Source: Mucilaginibacter geliditolerans (GTDB lineage: Bacteria > Bacteroidota > Bacteroidia > Sphingobacteriales > Sphingobacteriaceae). Taken from it: DNA of 53,724 nt. Under the pieces are notes generated by a model. The model saw only the letters and a list, made by a program, of their open reading frames with translations, did not search any database and was not told the origin of the DNA. Below are positions 1 to 8,900 of the stretch, piece after piece. The position numbers were made by a program, and so were the translations under genes. Each line of letters opens with the position of its first letter. Within the stretch, counting starts at the first letter, position 1. The DNA is taken from NCBI RefSeq assembly GCF_014200495.1, contig NZ_JACHBY010000017.1, positions 1 through 53,724 on the forward strand, written 5' to 3'.

Positions 1-60
1 CTTTTAAATATAATCATAGAGCTAACAAATCGAATTTTGACCTCCTTCTCAATAGAAGTT

Positions 61-200
61 TAATGCCAACTGTCTTATGATGGGCTATTACTCTCAAGAG
101 GGGAACTCTGGTGGTGACTTTTTGCAGCGCTCAGTTGACTCACCCGGTCTTTGCTTCGCTCGCCCCCCCTCTCTACGCTGCACGCAAAGTGGGTAAGTGC
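61..200. repeat. Interspersed repeat, copy 1
   Basis: This GC-rich stretch contains CTCTCAAGAGGGGAACT and GACTCACCCGGTCTTTGC. Their reverse complements occur at 30990-31090, so the two places hold one repeat family in opposite orientations. It lies in non-coding DNA and no ORF is supported. Confidence 0.6.
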
Positions 201-256
201 CATGATGATATTCTGTATAACGAAAATATTTAAAACGAAGGTTTATTGCATAAAAA

Positions 257-288
257 AGGCCGAAAAGACTCTCGCAGTTTTTCGGCCT
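257..288 (-). terminator. Intrinsic terminator, minus strand
   Basis: AGGCCGAAAA (257-266) pairs with TTTTCGGCCT (279-288). On the minus strand the stem is followed by a run of six T. It lies about 230 nt past the stop of the PyrR-like gene, so it either closes a long 3' UTR of that gene or ends a separate small RNA. Confidence 0.65.
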
Positions 289-514
289 ACATCTACCTAT
301 GAAAACAACCCTTTTTGAGTAAGGGCATTATCGTATAGTCAAAAGCAATGCCAATTGCTGAAACACTATAATTTAAGCTAAAAGTTAACTATTTAAAATT
401 GGGGCATTTTTCGTTTGTGGAACTCATTACCCAAATTACGGGCAAAAATTACACACACGCATGCAATCGATGGAATTTTATTAGGGAAATAGCCTGATTG
501 GGGAAATAAAAAAA
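289..514 (-). other. Gap without a gene; possible small RNA
   Basis: No ORF is supported here. Read on the minus strand, the segment contains complementary GGCATT and AATGCC words and ends in the terminator at 257-288. This would fit a 3' UTR or a small RNA of about 150-200 nt. The promoter-like TAATTTTTGCC near 440-452 deviates from the usual -7 spacing. This is inference only. Confidence 0.2.
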
Positions 515-1024
515 TCAAACCAGATAAACCGCGTCTTCAGCATCATTTTCAATTAACGAAACATCAACGCGCTCCTTTAATACTGTTGACAGGGCTAAAC
601 CTGCATAATCGGTGGTTATTGGGAAGTTTTTGTGGTTGCGGTCGACCAATACAACGGTGCGCAATTTTTTAAGGCGCACATCAATAAAAACACCAAAACC
701 ATAGGCCAGGGTTTTGCCACTGTTCAATACATCATCAACCAAAATAACTACCTTATCGCGGCAGTCGTTTACATCAAAATCAATTTTAGCTTTTAGCGTA
801 CTGCTCTGTTTGTCCAGTCCGATAGTAAGCAGCCTGCTTTTAAAGGGGGCTATCTCATCCAGTATTTTTTTCAGGCGTTGGGCAATATGGTTGCCACGTG
901 GCAATATGCCGGCTATCAGTATTTCTTCCTCATCAAAATTGTCTTCCAGTATCTGGTAGGCAATACGATCAATCTTTTGCTGTATCTGCTGCTGATTTAA
1001 TATAAGGAGTTTTTTTGCTGACAT
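515..1024 (-). CDS. PyrR-like phosphoribosyltransferase
   Basis: A 169-aa type I phosphoribosyltransferase. The PRPP-binding loop VVILVDDVLNSGKT is at residues 92-105, with a LPRG turn near 41-44. Such enzymes transfer phosphoribosyl from PRPP to a base. The closest match in feel is PyrR, the uracil phosphoribosyltransferase and pyrimidine-operon attenuation protein, but no pyr gene is adjacent, so a regulatory role is not shown. The ATG at 1022-1024 starts at the conserved N-terminus. The likely terminator is at 257-288. Alternative: a hypoxanthine or general-purpose phosphoribosyltransferase. Confidence 0.8.
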   Translation of the reverse strand: MSAKKLLILNQQQIQQKIDRIAYQILEDNFDEEEILIAGILPRGNHIAQRLKKILDEIAPFKSRLLTIGLDKQSSTLKAKIDFDVNDCRDKVVILVDDVLNSGKTLAYGFGVFIDVRLKKLRTVVLVDRNHKNFPITTDYAGLALSTVLKERVDVSLIENDAEDAVYLV

Positions 1025-1119
1025 GGTATTCTTTCCTATCGTTTACACCCTCTAAGGTAGAAATTAAATTAAAATTTATGCTTTGCTATATGTTAAATGT
1101 AGAATTGACTTGTATGGCT

Positions 1120-1168
1120 GCTCTGTATAGTCGGGATTGCCACGTCGTTACACTCCTCGCAATGACGA
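1120..1168. repeat. GTCATTGCGAG repeat, half copy
   Basis: The words TATAGTCGGGATTGCCACG and CGCAATGACG match the right half of the element at 51451-51536. Only one arm is present, so it is a decayed or truncated copy. Confidence 0.6.
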
Positions 1169-1181
1169 TGAGGACTAAAAC

Positions 1182-1571
1182 TTAATCCTTTACGTATGGA
1201 AAGAATACGAAGTTGGCGCCTTCGGGTACTATTACAAATACGCACATAAAATCGTGCGGGTTTTTATAGGTATCAATAAAGCGTTGTTTTAGCTCTTTTT
1301 TTATTACGCCGCGCTCAATAAATTCTTCGAGGGTTGAGGCGTGGATTGACCATTCGCTGTTGATATCATGCCTGTCGAGGATCACTTCGCCCAGGGCTAT
1401 CTCATGCTGATGGGCGATGAAGATAGGGTATGACGATAAACCTTCAACCATTATCTCAATAGCTACTTCTTTTATTGATTCATTAAAAAACCTGAGATCA
1501 GTCTCCAGGCTCAGCAGCGGGCTCTGCTTTTTATCGTTATTATTTTCGTTTAATAGTTCTTCGGGTTCCAT
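1182..1571 (-). CDS. Conserved hypothetical protein, 129 aa
   Basis: A soluble, acidic 129-aa protein with no signal peptide or membrane segment and no family I recognise. The N-terminal 20 residues are polar (EELLNENNNDKKQ) and probably disordered; the rest alternates hydrophobic strands and helices and ends FVFFPYVKD. It is on the same strand as rlmD upstream and the PyrR-like gene downstream, with gaps of about 94 and 157 nt. Codon use looks native. The function is unknown. Confidence 0.65.
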   Translation of the reverse strand: MEPEELLNENNNDKKQSPLLSLETDLRFFNESIKEVAIEIMVEGLSSYPIFIAHQHEIALGEVILDRHDINSEWSIHASTLEEFIERGVIKKELKQRFIDTYKNPHDFMCVFVIVPEGANFVFFPYVKD

Positions 1572-1665
1572 TTTCCTTTTTTGATTACACTGATTTTTTG
1601 AGAGATTTCACCGATTATTAAATATGGCGATCATCTTCAAATCATCAAATTTTCAAATTAGCTCA

Positions 1666-3081
1666 TTAATTATTCCGCAATACCAATAGCACCACATTCT
1701 CCACATGCTGGGTGTGGGGGAACATATCAACCGGTTGTATTTTTGCGGTATCGTATTTTTCCTTTAGCACCAGCAAATCGCGGGCCTGGGTGGCGGCGTT
1801 GCAGCTTACATATACAATTTTAGGGGCTTCAATTTCCATTAAACGGGCAACCACATCAGGGTGCATGCCTGCGCGCGGCGGATCGGTAATGATCACATCC
1901 GGCTTACCATGTTCGGCAATAAAATCTGGCACCAGCACATCTTTCATATCACCAGCGTAGAACTTAGTGTTGGTAATGTTGTTAATGGCCGAATTGATCT
2001 TCGCGTCCTCAATCGCCGTAGGCACATACTCTACCCCTACTACTTCTCTAACTTTTCCGGCTACAAAATTAGCTATTGTTCCGGCACCTGTGTACAGGTC
2101 ATAAACCAGTTCATCGCCTTTAAATCCGGCAAAGTCGCGTGTTATTTCATACAGACGTAAGGCTTGTTCGGAGTTGGTTTGATAGAATGATTTCGGGCCA
2201 ATCCGGAAACGGATGCCATTCATCTCTTCATATATGTACTCCGGACCACGGCATGCTACTACATTCTGGTCAAAAATAGTATCGTTCTTCTTTTGATTTA
2301 CGATGTATAGCAGCGAAGTGATCTGCAAAAAGGTATCGCCAATGAAATTCATCATTTTGCTGATCTCTTCTTCGGTTACATAGGCAAACACTACGATCAC
2401 CATCAGCTCACCGGTTGATGAAGTGCGGATGATCAGGTTGCGCAGCGCACCTGCATGCCCTTTCAGGTCGTAATAGCTATAGCCCTCGCGTTTGGCAAAC
2501 TCATCAATGCTGTTACGGATGGCGTTTGACGGGTCGGCTTGCAGGTAGCAATGCTGAATGTCCAGTATTTTATCAAACCTGCCGGGGATGTGAAAGCCAA
2601 GAGCATCCATTTCGGCTGGCTCATCGGTACGGTTCTCGCCGTCCATTAGCCAGCGTTTGTTGCTGAAAGTAAATTCCAGCTTGTTGCGGTAATATCTATC
2701 GGCAGGCGATGCAACTATGGGCATCATGCCCTCTACATCAATCTTGGCTATACGGCCCAGCGCGTCGGTTACTGATTTTTGTTTGAATTTTAGCTGTGCC
2801 TCATAGCTCATGTGCTGCCATTTACAGCCGCCACAAGTACCAAAATGCGCGCAGAAAGCCTCAACCCGGTATTCGGATGGTTTTTTGAGATCGATGATCT
2901 TTGCCTCGCCGAAATTCTTTTTGCTGCGATATACCTGTACATCGGCAATATCGCCGGGGATAGCTTTATCAACAAATAATACAAAATCATCTGTTTTACC
3001 TACACCCTTGCCCTCTTCGGCAATATCGATTATCTCAACGTCCTCAAAAATTTTATTGTAGTTAGCTTTGTTCCTGCTCAT
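1666..3081 (-). CDS. rlmD: 23S rRNA (uracil-5)-methyltransferase RlmD/RumA type
   Basis: A SAM-dependent methyltransferase that makes 5-methyluridine in 23S rRNA. An N-terminal TRAM-like domain comes first, then a CAHFGTCGGCKW cluster (Cys 77, 83 and 86 in this frame) expected to bind 4Fe-4S. After these come the SAM site VYDLYTGAGTIANF, ITDPPRAGMHP, and the nucleophile segment IVYVSCNAAT. I chose the ATG at 3079-3081 (MSRNKANYN). The frame stays open to 3198, but that 39-residue extension is low-quality and a -7 box lies inside it. Which uridine is modified cannot be told from sequence. Confidence 0.85.
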   Translation of the reverse strand: MSRNKANYNKIFEDVEIIDIAEEGKGVGKTDDFVLFVDKAIPGDIADVQVYRSKKNFGEAKIIDLKKPSEYRVEAFCAHFGTCGGCKWQHMSYEAQLKFKQKSVTDALGRIAKIDVEGMMPIVASPADRYYRNKLEFTFSNKRWLMDGENRTDEPAEMDALGFHIPGRFDKILDIQHCYLQADPSNAIRNSIDEFAKREGYSYYDLKGHAGALRNLIIRTSSTGELMVIVVFAYVTEEEISKMMNFIGDTFLQITSLLYIVNQKKNDTIFDQNVVACRGPEYIYEEMNGIRFRIGPKSFYQTNSEQALRLYEITRDFAGFKGDELVYDLYTGAGTIANFVAGKVREVVGVEYVPTAIEDAKINSAINNITNTKFYAGDMKDVLVPDFIAEHGKPDVIITDPPRAGMHPDVVARLMEIEAPKIVYVSCNAATQARDLLVLKEKYDTAKIQPVDMFPHTQHVENVVLLVLRNN

Positions 3082-3090
3082 ATGCGGGTG

Positions 3091-3098
3091 CAAAGGTA
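3091..3098 (-). promoter_or_regulatory. Bacteroidota -7 box before rlmD
   Basis: TACCTTTG on the minus strand matches TAnnTTTG and is followed by CACCCGCAT and then the ATG. With normal spacing, transcription would begin only a few nt before the start codon, giving a very short or absent leader. No clear -33 TTG is visible. Confidence 0.45.
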
Positions 3099-3198
3099 AT
3101 ACTTTGATTTCGGATGTGGGATTTTCGATTTGGGATTTGTTGATGGGTGGTATTGGATGATGACACCGATGTTTAATGGCAGCATTTGTTGAGGCCAA

Positions 3199-3544
3199 AA
3201 AGTAACAATACTATTACACCACTCCGTTCATCGATACATATCTATCATTCGTCGATACATGGCGCATTTAGTTATAACCTACAGGAAAAAATCTCACTCA
3301 AAAGCACTTATTTTACCTTTAACTTAAAAGCTGAATGTGCTTTCAGTAAAACTTATTCTTTAATCCAACATATGAAAAAACCTATAACCTTGCTGGGAGA
3401 TATCTCCCCTCATTATCGACGTGCGTCAAAATCAATATGCCATTTCCGAAATCACCAGGATCTGTTACCGCTGATCATTCAATTTGATTTCTCATTTAAA
3501 AAAGAAAACACAAACCATAAACCCATCCAATAACATTGAATTAA
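3199..3544 (+). other. Gap upstream of the first lectin gene
   Basis: No convincing gene. A 115-codon frame here has unlikely composition. The last 130 bases (about 3410-3544) resemble the segment before the second lectin gene (4640-4766), for example TTACCGCTGATCATTCAAT against TTACCGTTGATTATTCAAT. The regulatory region was therefore duplicated together with the gene. Confidence 0.6.
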
Positions 3545-4624
3545 ATGAAAAAACTTTCCATCTTATTAATTCCAATTATTGCTATTTCGTTTTTTTCCTG
3601 CAATAAGGATCAAAATTCTGAGAACATTAGTGCAACAACTAAAAAAAATTCAGTATCCGGCGCAAAAACGCTTGATGCAATTACTTCAATTACCCCGTTT
3701 GTACTTTTGAGCTACCTGGGAGGAGAAAACCAAATCACACCTACTAATCCCAATGGGTATGCCCTATATAATATAGGGGCTTATAATAATACTGGCGATA
3801 ATAATTATAATGTAGAAACCTGGTTTGTAAATACAGCAATTGGCACAACCTTTGGCGATGAAACTCAACCCAATGGTTCAGGATTGGCATACGCCAACGT
3901 TCCGTTAGCGTCAGGGAATTACGAAGCTTTTTTTAAATATAACTCAGGACCTCTCGCCGGGAGTATTTTAAATACCTATTTCACTGTTTATCCTCAACCG
4001 GGTTTTACAGGAACCGCCACTACATTTCCAAGCAATTACGCAAGTACCAAATTCGAGGCAACTATTGTCCCTCCACAAGGAAATAGCACACAAATATCCA
4101 GAAGCCTCACCCCTATACTAACTGTAGGGCAATCGCTGTATTCGCCCAATGGCCTTACAGAGTTAAAGCTACAGGCCGATGGGAACCTAGTACTATATGT
4201 ACATAATGCAGATGGATCAAAAACTGGCATATGGGCTTCAAACACAGTAGGAAAAGCTTCTGCATCCCTAACTTTTCAACCAGATGGTAACCTTGTAATT
4301 AAAAATTCCAGTGGAACAGGATTATGGGCATCAAATATTAACAGTGATGATGCAGCGTTTAAAACACAAACAAGTAATGCACCATATTATAATTTACAAA
4401 ATGATGGCGGCTTTGTTTTATATTGGCCCGAGCATTATGCCGTTAATGGGCCAGCAGAAGAAAGTTCATGCTATGTAATAACTGCCTCCGCTGACGCAAC
4501 TGTTGGCCATCTTTCTACTCATAGCGGCAACCTAAACCATGTTTTCACATACACAGCTTCGGGCATACCGGAAGTGGCAGCTAATAGCTTTGTTTTAGCT
4601 GGCAGTGGCTTTTTATCTAACTAA
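3545..4624 (+). CDS. Bulb-type lectin (B_lectin) lipoprotein, copy 1
   Basis: A 359-aa surface or periplasmic lipoprotein with an SPII signal and lipobox Cys19 (ISFFSC). Residues 30-145 form an unassigned domain rich in Asn, Thr and Gly. Residues about 195-300 form a monocot-mannose-binding (bulb-type) lectin domain with the three QxDxNxVxY-type sites: QADGNLVLY (210-218, intact), QPDGNLVIK (245-253, last Tyr is Lys) and QNDGGFVLY (285-293, Asn is Gly). A C-terminal domain ends GSGFLSN. The paralogue follows at 4767. Likely roles are glycan binding or, as in lectin-like bacteriocins, antagonism; neither is shown. Confidence 0.85.
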   Translation: MKKLSILLIPIIAISFFSCNKDQNSENISATTKKNSVSGAKTLDAITSITPFVLLSYLGGENQITPTNPNGYALYNIGAYNNTGDNNYNVETWFVNTAIGTTFGDETQPNGSGLAYANVPLASGNYEAFFKYNSGPLAGSILNTYFTVYPQPGFTGTATTFPSNYASTKFEATIVPPQGNSTQISRSLTPILTVGQSLYSPNGLTELKLQADGNLVLYVHNADGSKTGIWASNTVGKASASLTFQPDGNLVIKNSSGTGLWASNINSDDAAFKTQTSNAPYYNLQNDGGFVLYWPEHYAVNGPAEESSCYVITASADATVGHLSTHSGNLNHVFTYTASGIPEVAANSFVLAGSGFLSN

Positions 4625-4766
4625 ATAGTAGTTATAATAATCATTCGGGATTACGCCAAAACCGATACGGTATTATGAATTAATCATAATCTCTTTACCG
4701 TTGATTATTCAATCTGACTTTGCATTTCTACAAAAAAGAAAATACTAACTCCTAAAATTAAATCAC

Positions 4767-5846
4767 ATGAAAAAGCTTTCTATTTTATTAACTGCAATTA
4801 TTGCGCTCTCGTTTTTTTCTTGTAATAAAGATCAAAATTCCGCGAATACTGTTGTACCAACTGCTAAAAAAAACCCATTGAAATCAACAGCATTGGGCGC
4901 TAATCCTAACGCCGTTTATGTATCATTAACCTATCAGGGCAACGGTGTATACAACGTTTCTGCGCAATTAAGCTCTTTTGAAGATGGCTGGTATCACTTT
5001 GAAGTATTTGGACCTGATGGTTTTTCACCAGGTGGTGAAACGTTTATCACGGTAAACAATACGAATACATTTTGGGACAATAATAATGCACATGCGTCCA
5101 GCATTTCTCTTACACCTACAGGAAACTATTTTGTTCAAGCTCAAGTTTATGATAGTTCGAGTTCAGTGGAACAATTGATTAATAACAATTTTACCGTTTA
5201 CCCTCAACCTATTTTCACAGGAACAACAACTACGTTCCCAAGCAATTATGCAAGTACAACTTTTGAAGCTACTATTGTACCGGCACAGGGAAATGGCACA
5301 CAAATATTCAGAAGCCTTACCCCTGCATTAACTGTAGGGCAATCATTGTATTCGCCCAATGGCCTTACAGAGTTAAAATTACAACCCGATGGAAATCTGG
5401 TATTATATGTGCATAATTCAGATGGCTCAAAAACCGGTATATGGGCTTCAAATACTGTAGGAAAAGCTTCAGCATCATTAACCTTTCAGCCGGATGGCAA
5501 CCTGGTTATAAAAGATGCTGCAGGAAATGGTTTATGGGCCTCAAATATAAATAGCGCCGATGTTGCTTTTAAAACCCAAACAAACAATGCACCTTATTAT
5601 AATCTGCAAAACGATGGAAACTTTGTTTTATACTGGCCGGAGCATTATGCAATTACTAATGCTGCAGGAACATCAGCGGGAGAGAATGCATGCTATGTGA
5701 TTGCCGCCGCCGCTGATGCCACTGCAGGTTCTGCTTCTATACATTCCGGCAGTTTAGTACATAATTATAATTATGGCGGTAGTGGCACAAACTACTTACC
5801 TCCTAATAGTTTTAAACTACAGGGCAGCGGTTTTTTATCTAACTAA
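4767..5846 (+). CDS. Bulb-type lectin (B_lectin) lipoprotein, copy 2
   Basis: A paralogue of the preceding gene with the same length (359 aa), the same SPII signal (Cys19) and a near-identical part from FTVYPQP (142-148) through the lectin domain. Its sites are QPDGNLVLY (206-214), QPDGNLVIK (241-249) and QNDGNFVLY (281-289). The third site is intact here, unlike copy 1. Residues about 30-140 bear almost no resemblance to copy 1, so the segment between lipid anchor and lectin has been replaced or has diverged quickly. The shared GSGFLSN terminus suggests a common C-terminal function. Confidence 0.85.
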   Translation: MKKLSILLTAIIALSFFSCNKDQNSANTVVPTAKKNPLKSTALGANPNAVYVSLTYQGNGVYNVSAQLSSFEDGWYHFEVFGPDGFSPGGETFITVNNTNTFWDNNNAHASSISLTPTGNYFVQAQVYDSSSSVEQLINNNFTVYPQPIFTGTTTTFPSNYASTTFEATIVPAQGNGTQIFRSLTPALTVGQSLYSPNGLTELKLQPDGNLVLYVHNSDGSKTGIWASNTVGKASASLTFQPDGNLVIKDAAGNGLWASNINSADVAFKTQTNNAPYYNLQNDGNFVLYWPEHYAITNAAGTSAGENACYVIAAAADATAGSASIHSGSLVHNYNYGGSGTNYLPPNSFKLQGSGFLSN

Positions 5847-5864
5847 TTTAAATACCTGTATAAT

Positions 5865-5892
5865 AATGGAATGGTTCTTCAGCCATTCCGTT
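5865..5892. terminator. Hairpin between convergent genes
   Basis: AATGGAATGG (5865-5874) pairs with CCATTCCGTT (5883-5892), with one wobble pair. It lies 18 nt past the stop of lectin copy 2. There is no strong T-run after it, so termination is only plausible. Confidence 0.4.
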
Positions 5893-6002
5893 ATTATCGA
5901 AACCTTTTCAGCAACCCACACGCTGAGTTAACAGCATGCGGGTTACATATATAGTGAAATCCCGGATCGAGCCGGGACGAGGGGGCGGCCCAGAATGTAT
6001 TG

Positions 6003-7406
6003 CTACATTACCGCCTTTATCTTTATCTGCCCGTCGGACAGGGTGCGTATGATTAGTTTTTCGCTGGTTGGGTATATGGCCTGTATATCCATATCCTTTA
6101 TAGTAACATCCGAGTGTATGTTATTGCCCAGGTCGCGGCTTAATTCGCCTTGCAATTTAGCTTTGTTTTGGGTAATAAATGAAGAGAAGTTATAAACAGC
6201 CTTCTCGCGTATCATCTCGGTTATTTTGGCGTTGAACATCCATTTCGCCGCCTTTAATATCCATGCCTTTGTTTGCAGATCGAAGGTAAGATCGGGGAAC
6301 GACAGCTCGTGCGTGGCAGCATTATAGGTTGGCGTACCTACCAGGTAAACCGTACCAGTGTTTGATCCGGTGAAATCAACCTGCATCACTATTTTTTTGC
6401 CTATACCATAAACTTTGGTAGCAGCAACAACAAAATGCTTACCCTCTGCATCCATTTGCTGCCCTACCACCTGCTGGCTTACTATGGTGCTAAGGTGGTC
6501 GTAATTTTCCAGCAGATCGAGGTAAATATTAAAGCCGTTAGCCGGAGTATAGGCCGATAAATTTGGCAGCGGCTTTGGCGGGGACGGATTACTCACCACG
6601 GTTACCACCGGCTTTGCCGATAAACCCACCGAGAAATTCAGCTGCGAACCATTCAAACTAAAATTGCTCAGGCGCACGCTTTGCGGGTTAATGTTCAGGT
6701 AGCCAATATCGCTTAGTTTAATTTCGGTGGCTATGTTTTTCCATAGCTGGTCAACCATTGGCTTTACGTTATAGGTGGCAATGCGGGCATCTACCTGCTT
6801 GCCCAGATCGTTGAGCGGGCCGCTGATGTATTGGATCAGCCTGTCGGTAATATCAATATTGCCCATCAGCACGTTGCACCTGTCGATAGGGTTTGGAGCC
6901 GGGTATAAAATGGTTTTGGAGCGTAAATGGTAATCGGGCGTTACGTTGATGGTGGATTGGTAGGAGATCTCCATTCTGCGCGGCGGCTCAGCCCCCATAC
7001 CGCATTGCGCCGAAACTACCGGCACAATACATTGCTGTGTACCCAGCAGCGTGGTACACTTGGCACAGTACGATACCGTGAAACCGTAACTGCCGGTAAA
7101 TTTCAGGTTCACCACGTTATTGCTCCCCGTAATGGCGAAGGGTGTGCGGGTAAACACATAGTTATAACGCAGGCCCTCGCAGGGTTGTTGGTTATCCGAA
7201 TATTTATTGGGTACCGAGTTCTCGGCCTGTACAAAATAGCTTTTCAGCTCGGCAGTAACGGGTACCTCCACGTTTGATACGGGCTGAACTATCTTAGGGA
7301 TATCAACACCGGTATCAGTTGGCGCAGGCGGTTTTACTACGGCGCAGGAATAAAAAACCAGGGAAATTGTACAAACGGCGAGGAGTTGGGGTATTTTAAA
7401 TTTCAT
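6003..7406 (-). CDS. DUF4403 family lipoprotein
   Basis: A 467-aa lipoprotein with SPII signal and lipobox LVFYSCAVVKPP (Cys about 21), followed by a Pro-rich linker. The body matches the DUF4403 pattern: an N-terminal strand-rich half, YQSTINVTPDYHLRSKT, then LSDIGYLNINPQSVRLS, and a C-terminal half ending DMDIQAIYPTSEKLIIRTLSDGQ. Architecture suggests two lipid-transfer-like (TULIP or BPI-like) beta-helical halves, but that fold is inference. The role is unknown; probably the periplasm or inner face of the outer membrane. It is monocistronic and convergent with lectin copy 2. Confidence 0.8.
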   Translation of the reverse strand: MKFKIPQLLAVCTISLVFYSCAVVKPPAPTDTGVDIPKIVQPVSNVEVPVTAELKSYFVQAENSVPNKYSDNQQPCEGLRYNYVFTRTPFAITGSNNVVNLKFTGSYGFTVSYCAKCTTLLGTQQCIVPVVSAQCGMGAEPPRRMEISYQSTINVTPDYHLRSKTILYPAPNPIDRCNVLMGNIDITDRLIQYISGPLNDLGKQVDARIATYNVKPMVDQLWKNIATEIKLSDIGYLNINPQSVRLSNFSLNGSQLNFSVGLSAKPVVTVVSNPSPPKPLPNLSAYTPANGFNIYLDLLENYDHLSTIVSQQVVGQQMDAEGKHFVVAATKVYGIGKKIVMQVDFTGSNTGTVYLVGTPTYNAATHELSFPDLTFDLQTKAWILKAAKWMFNAKITEMIREKAVYNFSSFITQNKAKLQGELSRDLGNNIHSDVTIKDMDIQAIYPTSEKLIIRTLSDGQIKIKAVM

Positions 7407-7538
7407 ATAAGGCGGCCACTTTTCGGCCCGTGGATTAGCAATTAATTATGCGGGGTTAATTGGCAGCTAAAATAAGGATTTGAACCGGAATTTAGATGAT
7501 TTTTGGGATTTACAGGATGTAATCATTAAATAAAACCC

Positions 7539-7631
7539 GTCATGCTGAACTTGTTTCAGCATCCCAAGCGTTGAGTAAACCGACATGCTGGACACCCGGC
7601 TTGTGAGATCCCGAAACAAGTTCGGGATGAC
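7539..7631. repeat. GTCATGCTGAAC palindromic repeat
   Basis: The left arm GTCATGCTGAACTTGTTTC and right arm GAAACAAGTTCGGGATGAC form a long imperfect hairpin. Relatives lie at 7666-7700 (left arm only), 11316-11407 and 47504-47595. Confidence 0.75.
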
Positions 7632-7665
7632 GGGGTAGTTTGAGATCATTACTAAATAAAATCTT

Positions 7666-7700
7666 GTCATGCTGAACTTGTTTCAGCATCTCACATGCTG
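7666..7700. repeat. GTCATGCTGAAC repeat, left arm only
   Basis: GTCATGCTGAACTTGTTTC repeats the left arm of the preceding element without a matching right arm. It is a truncated copy. Confidence 0.6.
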
Positions 7701-7737
7701 GGTAGCGGACATATTGATCTACTATATTATGTTAGAC

Positions 7738-8050
7738 ACTTTGAGCGTTTCCCTACGGGCCGCGCTGTACGCTCATACGGCTGCAGGCCTTAGGCGCGGG
7801 CCGGTATCCGCTGCCATCGCTAACGCATTGTCTAAACCATGATTAAATGGATTTGAGGATTTGCTTGATTGGACTTGCATGTTGGCCACAAGCGAGACGC
7901 TTGCGGTAGCGGAGGGCGCGAGGCCGGTATCCGCTGCCATCGCAAAGTCTGAACAATGATTAAATGGATTGAGGATTAGCTTGATTGGACTACATTGATA
8001 CATGAGGCATGCGTGCGTTAGCCGTGGCTTCATTGCGCACGTATGCTAGC
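7738..8050. repeat. Composite GC-rich repeat next to the defence islet
   Basis: Two imperfect direct copies of GGCCGGTATCCGCTGCCATC followed by ATGATTAAATGGATT lie at about 7799-7888 and 7921-8010. The first is preceded by CTCATACGGCTGCAGGCC, also seen in similar form at 31130-31155 and 53560-53580. CCACAAGCGAGACGCTTGCGG (about 7887-7907) resembles, in reverse complement, the words at 10290-10312 and 53671-53691. ORFs here are repeat-derived and not supported. Confidence 0.6.
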
Positions 8051-8055
8051 GATTG

Positions 8056-8898
8056 CTATACATGAATTATACAATGATTTATATCTGCCCAATTCTTTGT
8101 ATCGTTGTACAACTGTGTTTTTAAAAAATATTCATTTCTAAAGTTCATTCTAAATGCACTAGAAATAGTTTCGTGATTACATGCATTTTGTTTGCCATTA
8201 TTCTTTGCAAAATGAGAAAATGCCTTTATAAAATCATGCCCGTTGCACAGTTGGAACGGGTTTGGATTTGTTCTTTTTAAAGAATCAATTTCATTTAATA
8301 TAACAGAAAGATCATTTATTCTAGCATTTGGCGATTTAGATAAAACTCGGGAAAAATACTGATCAAAGTCAATCTCCCGATTTGCAAATGAAATTAAATC
8401 CTGAAACCCCGATTCAAACTTTAGTTCTAAGTTTTGAATATAGTTAAGATATTTTAAATATGATAATTGTTCAAGTATCTTCAGGATGTTATTTCTAGCA
8501 TCAAAATGATGTTGCTTTGGAATATCCGAATACTCAAAAACCAATGCGCTGAATACTTCATCTTCACAAACTAAGCTCATTTCCATATCGTGATTATCAG
8601 TCAAAAACATATTAGTTTTTGAATATGGAATTGTATCAAGTTTAATAAAATCCGAATCTCTAATGCCCAAAACTAAAGGATAAACTTTGATTAATTCTTC
8701 AACACAATCTTCGAGCCTAGGATTCCCTCCAGGAATACATTCAACTTTGCAGTTATCTAAATTAAAAAATTTCCTAAAAAGTCGTATATCACTTTCCCCC
8801 TCGACAAGTATGAAAACCTGATTAGAATTATTTGGATGTGAAATATCAAGTCTTAGTTCATTTAACTTTTCTTGATATGTAATATCTTTTTTTGTCAT
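8056..8898 (-). CDS. DUF4435 / TOPRIM protein, PARIS AriB-like
   Basis: A 280-aa predicted TOPRIM nuclease or effector. FILVEGESDIRLF (29-41) carries the TOPRIM glutamate (Glu33), GIRDSDF (78-84) carries the DxD pair (Asp81, Asp83), and TDNHDMEMSLV (100-110) matches the HD-x-E segment typical of DUF4435. The ATPase gene ends 2 nt upstream on the same strand, so the two are co-transcribed. In PARIS systems AriB is held by AriA and released as a toxic nuclease on sensing a phage anti-restriction protein; that role is transferred from the family. The gene is clearly AT-rich compared with its neighbours, suggesting transfer. Confidence 0.75.
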   Translation of the reverse strand: MTKKDITYQEKLNELRLDISHPNNSNQVFILVEGESDIRLFRKFFNLDNCKVECIPGGNPRLEDCVEELIKVYPLVLGIRDSDFIKLDTIPYSKTNMFLTDNHDMEMSLVCEDEVFSALVFEYSDIPKQHHFDARNNILKILEQLSYLKYLNYIQNLELKFESGFQDLISFANREIDFDQYFSRVLSKSPNARINDLSVILNEIDSLKRTNPNPFQLCNGHDFIKAFSHFAKNNGKQNACNHETISSAFRMNFRNEYFLKTQLYNDTKNWADINHCIIHV

Positions 8899-8900
8899 TA

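Larger units (their letters stand above)
3410..5846 (+). repeat. Tandem gene duplication (two lectin lipoproteins)
   Basis: Unit 1 is about 3410-4624 and unit 2 about 4640-5846. Upstream region, signal peptide and C-terminal two thirds are alike; the coding stretch for residues about 30-140 is not. The pattern fits an old duplication followed by replacement or strong diversification of one domain. Confidence 0.7.

Noticed and set aside
3186..3533. 115-codon plus-strand ORF before the first lectin gene
   Set aside because: Its composition is unlike a protein, and its 3' part is a duplicated upstream region shared with the second lectin gene.
7773..8033. 86-codon minus-strand ORF
   Set aside because: It is entirely inside direct repeats, and the internal repetition of its product mirrors the DNA repeat.
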